Part shown: in pieces, positions 27,526 through 36,426 of the stretch
Layout of the letters: every line of letters begins with the position of its first letter
How positions within the stretch are numbered: the stretch's first letter is position 1
From: Candidatus Azambacteria bacterium
GTDB lineage: Bacteria; Patescibacteriota; Minisyncoccia; GWC2-36-17; WO2-46-25
Direction: 5' to 3'
Length of the DNA: 45,130 nucleotides
Assembly: GCA_016200965.1 (NCBI GenBank)
Contig: JACQDT010000023.1
Location: 1-45,130, forward strand
Position numbers and translations under genes: made by a program
The notes under the pieces: model-generated
The model's database searches: none
The model's input: only the letters and a program-made list of their open reading frames with translations
Told to the model about the DNA's origin: nothing

Positions 27526-28092
27526 ATGTACCTCATCATCGGCCTGGGAAATCCCGGCGAGGAATACAAACATACGCGGCACAACATCGGGCACGAGATC
27601 GTCGCGGGCTTTGCCAAAAAACACGATTTTGGCGATTTTGCATTTGATAAAAAGGCAAATGCGCTGGTGACACAAGGCAAGCTGGAAAAAGAAAAAGTGG
27701 TTCTTGCCCTTCCCGAGACATTCATGAATAAATCAGGCGACGCCGTCAAAAAACTCGCTACTCGCTACTCGCTACTCGCTACTCGTTTATTTGTAGTCCA
27801 CGACGACGTGGATCTGCCCGTCGGCAGGATGAAACTTTCATTCGCGCGCAACTCCGCCGGCCACAAAGGGGTGGAAAGCGTGATACGCGCGCTGAAAACG
27901 AACGAATTTTACCGTGTGCGCATAGGCATCGGCACGGTAAAAAAAACGAAGGACGCCATGGATGTTGTGCTTAAAAAATTCACCCCGAAAGAGGAAGTAG
28001 AAATAAAAAAAGTGATGAAAAGGGCATGGGTGGCGCTTGCGTGCGCCGTCACCGAAAACCCCCAAAAAGCCATGACGCTATATAATGCCTAA
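27526..28092 (+). CDS. pth: peptidyl-tRNA hydrolase
   Basis: MYLIIGLGNPGEEYKHTRHNIGHEIV; FMNKSGDAV; VVHDDVDLPVGRMKLSFARNSAGHKGVESVIRAL. Confidence 0.97.
   Translation: MYLIIGLGNPGEEYKHTRHNIGHEIVAGFAKKHDFGDFAFDKKANALVTQGKLEKEKVVLALPETFMNKSGDAVKKLATRYSLLATRLFVVHDDVDLPVGRMKLSFARNSAGHKGVESVIRALKTNEFYRVRIGIGTVKKTKDAMDVVLKKFTPKEEVEIKKVMKRAWVALACAVTENPQKAMTLYNA
27753..27785 (+). repeat. 7-bp tandem repeat (CTACTCG, ~4.7 copies) inside pth
   Basis: ACTCGCTACTCGCTACTCGCTACTCGCTACTCG. Confidence 0.95.
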
Positions 28093-28095
28093 AGC

Positions 28096-28392
28096 GGAGT
28101 AGCAAGGATCTCCCACGAAAAGACGCATTGATTTTCCCAGCGAGAAAATCAATGCTCGGCGTCAGCTTCCGCTCACTCCCGTTCCCCCCCTCGGTCAGGA
28201 AACCTTCGAAGCAGGCGAGCTGGGTGGTTTTGGCATAATGGAGCGAAGCGCGGCCAAAACCTCGCCGTCAGCGGAGACAAGCGAAGCCGCCGCTGGAGCG
28301 GCGGAGCGGGTTGACGGACCGAGGGGGGGAACGGGAGTACCATGCCCGCTTCTGCCTCGCGACGCTTTTCTTTGAGAAATCCTTGCTACTCC
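28096..28392. repeat. large branched palindrome filling the pth-mfd gap
   Basis: GGAGTAGCAAGGAT (28096-28109)/ATCCTTGCTACTCC (28379-28392); CTCCCGTTCCCCCCCTCGGTC/GACCGAGGGGGGGAACGGGAG; inner hairpins CATTGATTTTC...GAAAATCAATG, GGTTTTGGC...GCCAAAACC, CCGCCGCT-GG-AGCGGCGG. Confidence 0.9.
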
Positions 28393-28393
28393 A

Positions 28394-30448
28394 ATGAACA
28401 ACCATAAAGAAACGCTCATCGCCGCATTCACCCCCTCTTTCGCCGAGCGGGATGTTTTGTGGTTTTCGGAGAACGAAGAAAAGATACGACAGCTTGCGGC
28501 AACCGATCCGTTCTGGACGCGGCACACGCTTTTTATTGAAGAAGGGCTTCACATGCAACTCTCCGAACTACTCAGAAAGCTTGATGAGTTTCATTATGAA
28601 AAAACGCAGGCAGTTGCCAAAGAAGGCGAATTCTCCGTATTGGGCGGAATGCTCACCGTATTCCCCATTAATCTTGACCACCCGGTGCGCATTGAATTTG
28701 TCGGCAACCGCATTGAAACGATCACAGCGCAGGAAAAAATCGGCACCACGACAAGCCGCCGCGAAAAACTGCTCAAGCGCGAAATGCTCCGGCGCGAAGT
28801 AACGCATCTTTCCAATCTGAAACAAGGCGACTATCTCGTGCACATCGACCATGGCATCGGAATATATAAGGAAACGAAAGGCGATTACTTCATCCTTGAG
28901 TACGCGCCGCGAAGCGACGCGAGGAAGGGGTCGGGAAACCTGCGGTTTCCCGTTGCGGAAACATTAAAACCGAGGGGTTTTAAGGAGGAGCGGTTTAGCG
29001 ACGACGCGCCGCCCAAAGAAGGAAAAGAGCCGGACCGCCTTTTCGTGCCGCACGCGCAGGCAAAAAAACTTTCGTTGTACCTCGGGCTTGAACGCCCGAC
29101 CATACACCGGCTTTCTGGCGCCGTGTGGGAACACGCCAAGAAAAAGGTGGCCGAAGACGCGCGCATATTCGCCCGGGAATTGCTTTCAGTGTATGTCCTG
29201 CGGGAACAGGCGCGCCGTACGCCGCATGAAAGCGATAAAGAACAAGAACGCGCATTTGACGGCGGATTTGAATATATTGAGACAGGGGATCAGAAAAAAG
29301 CCATACAGGATGTGCGCGCCGACATGGAAAAAGAAAGGCCGATGGACCGGCTGATCTGCGGCGACGTCGGATTCGGCAAAACGGAAGTGGCGATGCGCGC
29401 CGCGTTCCGCGCGATACACGCCGGCAGACAGGTTGCGATCCTTTGCCCCACCACCATCCTTGCCGACCAGCATTATGAGACGTTCATAAAACGCTTCGCG
29501 AAATTCCCCGTGCATTGCGGCATCCTTTCGCGCTTTGAAAGCGAAAAAGCGCAGAAAAACATCATCAAAAAAATGCGGGAAGGAAAAATAGACATACTGG
29601 TCGGCACGCATCGCATCTTATCCGAAGATGTCGCGTTCAAAAATCTCGGACTTGTTGTGATAGACGAAGAACAACGCTTCGGCGTGAGGCAAAAGGAAAA
29701 ATTCAAAAAAATGCGCGCACAGGTTGACATGCTTTCCCTTTCGGCAACCCCCATCCCCCGCACGCTGTATCTGGCGCTTTCGGGCATGCGGGCCATCAGC
29801 GTCATCTCCACTCCCACGCTTGAGCGCCAGCCGGTGGAAACATTCGTGCTTCCCTACGACAAAAAAACGATCAAATCAGCGATTGAAAAAGAAATTGCGC
29901 ATAGCGGACAAGTATACTTCCTTCATAATAAAGTGGAAACGCTTGAAATAACCAAGCATATGCTGAAAGAGCTCGCGCCCCGCGCCACATACGCGGCAGT
30001 CCACGGACATACGCCCGAAGTCGCGCTTCGGGAAGTAATGCGGCACTTTAAAGAAGGAAAAATAGACGTGCTTGTCGCGACCACTATTATAGAAAACGGC
30101 CTGGACATCAAAAACGTCAACACGCTTATCGTGGACGACGCGACACGCTTAGGCCTCGCGCAGGCGTACCAAATCAGAGGGCGCATCGGACGCTCAGACA
30201 AAAAAGCGCAGGCGTATTTTCTGTACGGAGCACGCGAGCTTGGCGAACACGCGAGAAAACGGCTTGAAGCATTGGAAGAAGCCGCTTCGCTCGGCTCCGG
30301 CTACCTCATCGCCCAGCGCGATCTCGAAATCCGTGGCGCAGGCAATATTTTAGGTAAAAAACAATCAGGCGCGGTGAACGCCGTCGGCCTGAACCTTTAC
30401 TGCCAACTGCTCAACGAAGCGATAGAACGACTACATATAGCAAGCTGA
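28394..30448 (+). CDS. mfd: short Mfd/TRCF-like transcription-repair helicase
   Basis: RID-like GDYLVHIDHGIGIYKET, RLICGDVGFGKTEVAMRAAF, VIDEEQRFGV, LSLSATPIPRTLYLALSGMR, QIRGRIGRSDKKAQAYFLY; 684 aa. Confidence 0.9.
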   Translation: MNNHKETLIAAFTPSFAERDVLWFSENEEKIRQLAATDPFWTRHTLFIEEGLHMQLSELLRKLDEFHYEKTQAVAKEGEFSVLGGMLTVFPINLDHPVRIEFVGNRIETITAQEKIGTTTSRREKLLKREMLRREVTHLSNLKQGDYLVHIDHGIGIYKETKGDYFILEYAPRSDARKGSGNLRFPVAETLKPRGFKEERFSDDAPPKEGKEPDRLFVPHAQAKKLSLYLGLERPTIHRLSGAVWEHAKKKVAEDARIFARELLSVYVLREQARRTPHESDKEQERAFDGGFEYIETGDQKKAIQDVRADMEKERPMDRLICGDVGFGKTEVAMRAAFRAIHAGRQVAILCPTTILADQHYETFIKRFAKFPVHCGILSRFESEKAQKNIIKKMREGKIDILVGTHRILSEDVAFKNLGLVVIDEEQRFGVRQKEKFKKMRAQVDMLSLSATPIPRTLYLALSGMRAISVISTPTLERQPVETFVLPYDKKTIKSAIEKEIAHSGQVYFLHNKVETLEITKHMLKELAPRATYAAVHGHTPEVALREVMRHFKEGKIDVLVATTIIENGLDIKNVNTLIVDDATRLGLAQAYQIRGRIGRSDKKAQAYFLYGARELGEHARKRLEALEEAASLGSGYLIAQRDLEIRGAGNILGKKQSGAVNAVGLNLYCQLLNEAIERLHIAS

Positions 30449-30466
30449 CTTTTTGTGTATTATAAA

Positions 30467-30502
30467 ACAACCATTACTGCGCATATGCGCAGTAATGGTT
30501 GT
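30467..30502. repeat. perfect 36-bp palindrome downstream of mfd
   Basis: ACAACCATTACTGCGCAT|ATGCGCAGTAATGGTTGT. Confidence 0.95.
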
Positions 30503-30527
30503 GCCGGAGAAAGAAACAACTCTAGGG

Positions 30528-30552
30528 CCCTACGAGACCCGATCTCGTAGGG
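30528..30552. terminator. terminator-like hairpin between convergent genes
   Basis: CCCTACGAGA-CCCGA-TCTCGTAGGG followed by TCTCATTTATTTT. Confidence 0.75.
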
Positions 30553-30558
30553 TCTCAT

Positions 30559-30982
30559 TTATTTTGTTAATTCTTTAGCTCTTTCGATGGATGCCTCAAT
30601 GGCTTTTTGAATAGTCGGGGGAATTTCATTATCTATATATGCTTGTTGACGTTGCTCTTTATCATCTGGAAAATGAAAGTTAATCGGATAAAAGTTGCCG
30701 GTAGAGACAATTTCACCATCCTCATCCTCTTCTTCTCTTTCGTCGAAGAGCTTGGGTTTAAATGCGATTTGATCATCTTCCACATGAAATCCGCTACCCC
30801 CCCCAATCTGGCTTAAATTTTGAATAACCAACACTTACCCCATCTCTCATGTCTGTTGCAATATTGTTGACATAAAATACTTTACCGTCATATCTAAACT
30901 CTGTACAATTTTCGTTATGTCTAGATTCAATTTGTTTATCACCTTCATGTTCGGACATGTTCGAGATTGATTTTTCACTCAT
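30559..30982 (-). pseudogene. hypothetical protein split by a frameshift at a G8 tract
   Basis: ORF 30794-30982 ends ...KPDWGG*; ORF 30559-30834 carries on as ...GGSGFHVEDDQIAFK. Dropping one G of the 8-G run (30797-30804) joins them. Confidence 0.65.
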
Positions 30983-31155
30983 AATTTTTGTAATTTAAAT
31001 TATTGGTTATCTGTCACTATAGTACCCCCCCCCGATGCGGTTTGTACAGGGCGCTTTGTCCACAGCCCCTCGCTTGAGGGTTCGACTCCCAAATAGAAAA
31101 GCAAACAAAAAAACCACCTTTTTAAGATGGCGCATCACCACTTCCCTACAAAAAC

Positions 31156-31398
31156 CTATGCATAAAAATGAGTTTTCAAATCCTGCTCCGAGATATATTT
31201 CAGCGCTTGATTGTAAATGGCTTTCAGCGTGCCTTTGTCCAACTCCTGATGATCGGGAATAATAAGAACCTGTTTCGTTCCGTTGTCGTGTATTCTTTTT
31301 AGTTTTATGTGACTTCCCTTTTGACCCGTTACCGAAAAGCCGAATGCCTCAAAAATACCAACAACCTCTTTCCCGGACAGAACTTTCAGCTTAGGCAT
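31156..31398 (-). CDS. hicA: HicA/YcfA-like toxin
   Basis: LSGKEVVGIFEAFGFSVTGQKGSHIKLKR...LIIPDHQELDKGTLKAIYNQA. Confidence 0.88.
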   Translation of the reverse strand: MPKLKVLSGKEVVGIFEAFGFSVTGQKGSHIKLKRIHDNGTKQVLIIPDHQELDKGTLKAIYNQALKYISEQDLKTHFYA

Positions 31399-31621
31399 GC
31401 GCGTAATTCGTCTCCAACTCAAAATTGACCAGCACGGACGGCGCGGATGCCAAACCAAAATCGGCGGGGTTTTCTCCCTCCAAACCAAGCTCCACCGCCT
31501 CTTTGACGTTCTTCACCAGCTCATCCAGCGTTTTTCCCTCCGTCACCGCGGGGAAATTGACTCCTTCCGCGATATAGTATTTCTCCCCTTTGGAAATATT
31601 AAATTGGACAATATGCTTCAT
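31391..31621 (-). CDS. hicB: HicB-like antitoxin
   Basis: FNISKGEKYYIAEGVNFPAVTEGKTLDELVKNVKEAVEL; overlaps hicA start. Confidence 0.85.
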   Translation of the reverse strand: MKHIVQFNISKGEKYYIAEGVNFPAVTEGKTLDELVKNVKEAVELGLEGENPADFGLASAPSVLVNFELETNYAHA

Positions 31622-31709
31622 GCCTAGACAGTACCATCTCCAGTATCACCCGTCAAATGCTTGCACGGCAACCTTCCTTATAATGGAAGGTTCTGTTACT
31701 ATTGATAAA

Positions 31710-32573
31710 ATGGGCATCACGGAAATTTCTATCAAAAGCAAAAAATATCCTGAGGGCGTGCGTTCTGTGGTGAAACCGCCAGACATTTTGTTCGTGCGCG
31801 GAGAACTGCTCCCCGAAGACAAAACCGCCGTCGCGATTGTCGGCTCGCGCAAATGCACCGCGTATGGAAAACAGGTCGCCTATGACTTGGCGTTCGCGCT
31901 CGCCAAGGCGGGCGTCACCGTCGTGTCCGGCATGGCGCTTGGCATTGACGGCGAAGCGCACAAAGGCGCGCTTGACGCGGGCGGCAGGACCATCGCCGTT
32001 TTGGGTACGGGCGTTGATGATGCTTCCATTTATCCACGCGCGCATACCGCGCTTGCAAAGCGCATTTTAAAACAGGGGGCGCTGGTGTCCGAATTTGAAC
32101 CCGGGGCGCCCGCCTACCCGAGCAATTTTCCCCAACGCAACAGAATCATCGCCGGACTTGCGCTGGGTACGGTGGTGGTTGAAGCAAACAAACGTTCGGG
32201 ATCGCTTATCACTCCGGGATTCGCGCTTGAACAGGGAAAGGACGTATTTGCGGTCCCCGGACCCATTTATTCCGGCACTTCCGCGGGCACGCACGCGCTT
32301 ATTCAACAGGGCGCAAAATTAATTACGTGCGCGGAAGATATTCTCCAAGAGTTGGCAATAGAGCCACGAGTGCAAAAAACTGCGTCCGGCGGCCAATCCA
32401 CCGCCCAGGAAAAAATGATTCTTGACGTCATTGAAAAGGGACCGGCCGACACCGACGCCATCATCCAGCAGCTTGACCTGCCGACTCAGGCCGTGCTAAC
32501 GTTGCTTGCCGTTTTAGAGCTGAAACAAAAAGTCCAGCATATCGGCAACAATACCTATGTCGTCAAAAAATAA
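31710..32573 (+). CDS. dprA: DNA-processing protein DprA
   Basis: AIVGSRKCTAYGKQVAYDLAFALAKAGVTVVSGMALGIDGEAHKGALDAGGRTIAVLGTGVD; start 31710 inferred. Confidence 0.95.
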   Translation: MGITEISIKSKKYPEGVRSVVKPPDILFVRGELLPEDKTAVAIVGSRKCTAYGKQVAYDLAFALAKAGVTVVSGMALGIDGEAHKGALDAGGRTIAVLGTGVDDASIYPRAHTALAKRILKQGALVSEFEPGAPAYPSNFPQRNRIIAGLALGTVVVEANKRSGSLITPGFALEQGKDVFAVPGPIYSGTSAGTHALIQQGAKLITCAEDILQELAIEPRVQKTASGGQSTAQEKMILDVIEKGPADTDAIIQQLDLPTQAVLTLLAVLELKQKVQHIGNNTYVVKK

Positions 32574-34656
32574 CCACGCGCTCATCATCGTGGAGTCGCC
32601 GACCAAAGCGAGAACCATCTCTAAATTTCTTCCGGGAGCGTATCACGTCATATCTTCCTACGGGCACATGCGGGACCTCCCCCGCTCAAAGCTTGGCGTG
32701 GACACGGAAAAAAACTTTGAACCGCATTACATCGTTCCCCAAAAAGCAAAGGCGCGGGTGAAAGAACTGACCGCAGAAACAAAAAACGCAAGCCAGATTA
32801 TTCTTGCAACCGACGAAGACAGAGAGGGCGAAGCGATTGCGTGGCACATTACGCAGATTCTTGATGCGGCGCGCGCGAAATCAAAGCTAAAAAATCAGAA
32901 AGAAACTCCGACAAGCCGCATTGTATTCCATGAAATCACCAAAAAGGCGATTGAGGCGGCGCTTGAACATCCGCGCGCGCTTGATATGAATCTGGTGAAC
33001 GCCCAGCAGGCGCGCCGCGTGCTTGACCGGCTCGTCGGCTATGAGCTCTCGCCCTTTTTGTGGAAAAAACTGATACGGGGACTTTCGGCCGGCCGCGTGC
33101 AGTCGGTCGCCGTGCGGCTTATTGTAGAACGCGAGGAAGAAATCAAAAAATTCATTCCGCAGGAATACTGGACTATAGACGGACTGTTTCTAACCGCCGC
33201 GAAAGAACGCATCGCGGCGCACCTGGTGAAGATACAGGACGAGAGGATTGATAAATTCGCGATACGAAACAAGGCGGCGGCGGATGCTATTGTAAACGAG
33301 ATGCAACATGCGCCGTATCACGTCGCCTCCGTCACCAAAAAAGAATCGCGCAGGATGCCGCTTCCCCCCTTCACGACCAGCACCCTCCAGCAAGATGCCG
33401 GGCGCAAATTGCGCTTCTCGGCCAAACAGACCATGATGGTCGCGCAACAACTATATGAAGGCGTGGAACTCGGCGCGCACGGAAGCGTGGGACTCATCAC
33501 CTACATGCGCACCGACTCGCTCAATTTATCCGAGGATTCGCTGTCGGAAGCCAAGCGCGTCGTCACCGAACGCTTCGGAGCGCCATACGCGCTTGGCGAA
33601 CCGCGGCGGTTTAAAACGAAGTCCAAAGGGGCGCAGGAAGCGCATGAAGCGATCCGCCCCACCGACCCCGCGCGCCATCCAGACGACATCAAGGACTTTC
33701 TCGATATAAAACAATGGAAACTCTACAATCTCATCTGGCGGCGGTTCATCGCTTCACAGATGACGCCCGCCGTTTTTGACACCACCGCCGTTGACATTCA
33801 AGCCGCCGGCGCGGGAGGAAAAACGTTTACTTTTCGCGCAAACGGCGTAGTGAAAAAATTCGCGGGATTTCTCGCCGCATATCCCATTAAGTTTGAAGAT
33901 GCGCTTCTTCCCGAAGTCGCAAAAGGAGAAAAACTTGATGCGGAAAAAGTGGAAGGAGTTGCCCATTTCACCGAGCCGCCTCCGCGCTTTACGGAAGCGT
34001 CGCTGGTCAAGGCGCTTGAGGAATACGGCATCGGACGCCCTTCCACCTACGCGCCCACGTTGAGCACCATACAGGCGCGCGGCTACATAGATAAAAATGA
34101 ACAAAGGCGGCTCCAGCCGACGGAGATCGGCGTGAAAGTCAACGCCCTTTTGACAGAACATTTCCCGCACATCGTTGACATCGCATTCACCGCGCACATG
34201 GAAGAAGAATTTGACAAGATCGCGGAAGGAAAAGCCCCCTGGCAGGAAATGATCAAGGCATTCTACGGGCCGTTTCATCAGAACCTCACCGCAAAATACG
34301 AAGAAGTGAAAAAAGAAATTATGGAAGAAAAAACGGATCAAGTGTGCGAAAAGTGCGGCAAGCCGATGGTCATCAAAACGGGACGCTTCGGAAAATTCCT
34401 CGCCTGCACCGGATTCCCCGACTGCAAAAATACCAAGACCATCAAAAAAACAACGGGCATCACCTGCCCCGACTGCAATGAAGGAGAGCTTCTTGAGCGC
34501 AAAACGAAAAAGAAACGGATATTCTGGGGATGTTCGCGCTACCCAGACTGCAAGTACGCGACCTGGGCAAATCCGTTGAAGAAAAAGGAAGAAGCGGAAG
34601 AAGCGCAGGCGAAAGAAGAGCCCGCCGAGCCGGATGACGAATCACTTGATTCCTGA
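32557..34656 (+). CDS. topA: DNA topoisomerase I
   Basis: LIIVESPTKARTISKFL, TDEDREGEAIAWHI, SVGLITYMRTDSLNLS, C-terminal Cys4 zinc ribbons. Confidence 0.98.
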   Translation: MSSKNNHALIIVESPTKARTISKFLPGAYHVISSYGHMRDLPRSKLGVDTEKNFEPHYIVPQKAKARVKELTAETKNASQIILATDEDREGEAIAWHITQILDAARAKSKLKNQKETPTSRIVFHEITKKAIEAALEHPRALDMNLVNAQQARRVLDRLVGYELSPFLWKKLIRGLSAGRVQSVAVRLIVEREEEIKKFIPQEYWTIDGLFLTAAKERIAAHLVKIQDERIDKFAIRNKAAADAIVNEMQHAPYHVASVTKKESRRMPLPPFTTSTLQQDAGRKLRFSAKQTMMVAQQLYEGVELGAHGSVGLITYMRTDSLNLSEDSLSEAKRVVTERFGAPYALGEPRRFKTKSKGAQEAHEAIRPTDPARHPDDIKDFLDIKQWKLYNLIWRRFIASQMTPAVFDTTAVDIQAAGAGGKTFTFRANGVVKKFAGFLAAYPIKFEDALLPEVAKGEKLDAEKVEGVAHFTEPPPRFTEASLVKALEEYGIGRPSTYAPTLSTIQARGYIDKNEQRRLQPTEIGVKVNALLTEHFPHIVDIAFTAHMEEEFDKIAEGKAPWQEMIKAFYGPFHQNLTAKYEEVKKEIMEEKTDQVCEKCGKPMVIKTGRFGKFLACTGFPDCKNTKTIKKTTGITCPDCNEGELLERKTKKKRIFWGCSRYPDCKYATWANPLKKKEEAEEAQAKEEPAEPDDESLDS

Positions 34657-34686
34657 CCTCTCATCATCTATCCTGAAGTTACTACA

Positions 34687-36126
34687 ATGGACGTTCGGGA
34701 TATTCTGGGAAAACTTAAAAGCAAGAGTAAAAGCGATGAGGAGCTCATCGCCAAGGCATTTCGATTTTCACAAGAAAAGCACAAAGACGAATTGAGATAT
34801 TCGGGAGACCCGTACTTCGTGCATCCGTTCAATGTCGGCGCGACGCTCGCCGAAATGCAGGTTGACGCTAACACCGTCGCGGCGGGCCTTTTGCATGATG
34901 TATGCGAGAACGCTCCCGAACAAGAGCGGGACGCACGGGAAAAAGAACTCCAGCGCGAATTCGGGAAAGACATCGCGTTTCTCGTGCAAGGCGTCACCAA
35001 ACTCGGCAAACTGAAATACAGCGGCGAGGAACGGTATCTGGAAAACATGCGCAGAATGTTTCTGGCCATGGCCCAGGACGTGCGCGTGGTGCTCATCCGC
35101 CTCGCGGACCGGCTCCATAATATGCAAACGCTTGCGCACGTTCCCGAACACAAGCAGAAACGCATCGCGGATGAAACGCTTGAAGTATATGCTCCCCTTG
35201 CCGACCGGCTCGGCATGGGAAAACTGAAAGGAATATTGCAGGACCTTGCGTTTCCTTTTTCATTCCCGAAAGAATACGCCGCGCTCGGCGAACTGGTGAA
35301 AGACCGGCTCGCCAAAAAAGAGGTTTATCTGGCCAAAGTGAAATATAAGATCGGCGAGGAAATGAAACATGCGGGAATCTCCGTCGTCGCGGCGGACGCG
35401 CGGGTGAAACATTTTTACAGCTTGTATAAAAAGCTGAAGCGGCACAACGACAACTTTGACGAGATCTACGATCTGGTCGCGTTGCGCATCATCGTTAACA
35501 CCATGGAAGATTGCTACGGGGCGCTCGGCATCATCCATAAACTATGGAAACCCCTGCCCGGACGCATCAAGGATTACATCGCGCTCCCCAAGCCAAACGG
35601 CTACCAAAGCATACATACCACCGTCTTTTGCATGGACGGCGAGATCACTGAATTCCAGATCAGAACGGTCCAGATGCATGAGGCGGCAGAAAACGGCATC
35701 GCCGCGCATTGGGCTTACACCATGCAGGGCAAGCCGGATGCGGGCGGCGTCGTTTCAAAAAATCTAAAGTGGATCGCCCAGATACGGGATTGGCAAAAAG
35801 AATCCGCCGGCTCTAAAGAATTCCTCGAAAGCTTGAAAATAGATGTTTTTAAAAACCGCATATTCGTATTCACTCCCAAAGGAGACGTGATAGACCTGCC
35901 CGAGGGAGCAACGCCGGTTGATTTCGCCTACCACGTGCACTCCGACGTCGGCAACCAATGCAACGGCGCAAAAGTGAACGGAAAGATGGTATCGCTGGAC
36001 TCTACGCTCAAAAACGGAGACTGGTGCGAGATTCTCACCCAGAAAAACAAAAAGCCCTCGCCTTCATGGCTGGACTTCGTCAAAACGAACTACGCGAAAA
36101 GCAGGATACGGAATTTCGGGAAATAG
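34687..36126 (+). CDS. RelA/SpoT-family (p)ppGpp synthetase/hydrolase (HD-synthetase-TGS)
   Basis: AGLLHDVCENAPE, RLADRLHNMQTL, LPKPNGYQSIHTTVF, TPKGDVIDLPEGATPVDFAYHVHSDVG. Confidence 0.95.
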   Translation: MDVRDILGKLKSKSKSDEELIAKAFRFSQEKHKDELRYSGDPYFVHPFNVGATLAEMQVDANTVAAGLLHDVCENAPEQERDAREKELQREFGKDIAFLVQGVTKLGKLKYSGEERYLENMRRMFLAMAQDVRVVLIRLADRLHNMQTLAHVPEHKQKRIADETLEVYAPLADRLGMGKLKGILQDLAFPFSFPKEYAALGELVKDRLAKKEVYLAKVKYKIGEEMKHAGISVVAADARVKHFYSLYKKLKRHNDNFDEIYDLVALRIIVNTMEDCYGALGIIHKLWKPLPGRIKDYIALPKPNGYQSIHTTVFCMDGEITEFQIRTVQMHEAAENGIAAHWAYTMQGKPDAGGVVSKNLKWIAQIRDWQKESAGSKEFLESLKIDVFKNRIFVFTPKGDVIDLPEGATPVDFAYHVHSDVGNQCNGAKVNGKMVSLDSTLKNGDWCEILTQKNKKPSPSWLDFVKTNYAKSRIRNFGK

Positions 36127-36171
36127 CTTTGGCAATTATTTATTCGTATTTATTTGCCGCTGGGTCCCTAT

Positions 36172-36417
36172 TCAGTACGCCGCCCATCCTTTCTTTTGTA
36201 TCGTAAGTCCAGTATTTCCTAACGTGACCCGGTAGAACTTCTCATCGACGCCTTTTTCTTCGATTTGTTTCACAAACCAGTCGTACTCTTTCTGCCTTTC
36301 CGCATCCAGGTTATCGTAAACCACGTATTCGTGCGGCGCGGTTTTCGCGTATGTTTTGGCAAAAATCCATGTATTACCTTTGATGAACTTTTTCAGTCTG
36401 ATTTCGTCTTCCGTCAT
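36172..36417 (-). CDS. hypothetical protein, co-directional with the downstream-numbered nuclease-like gene
   Basis: 81-aa ORF, compact spacing to 36427. Confidence 0.6.
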   Translation of the reverse strand: MTEDEIRLKKFIKGNTWIFAKTYAKTAPHEYVVYDNLDAERQKEYDWFVKQIEEKGVDEKFYRVTLGNTGLTIQKKGWAAY

Positions 36418-36426
36418 ACTATGTCG

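Noticed and set aside
27753-27785. Short direct repeats considered as CRISPR
   Set aside because: 7-bp uninterrupted tandem array, no spacers, no cas genes; no CRISPR anywhere in the window.
31073-31096. CCTCGCTTGAGGGTTCGACTCCC, tRNA T-arm-like
   Set aside because: No acceptor, D-arm or anticodon arm can be found around it.
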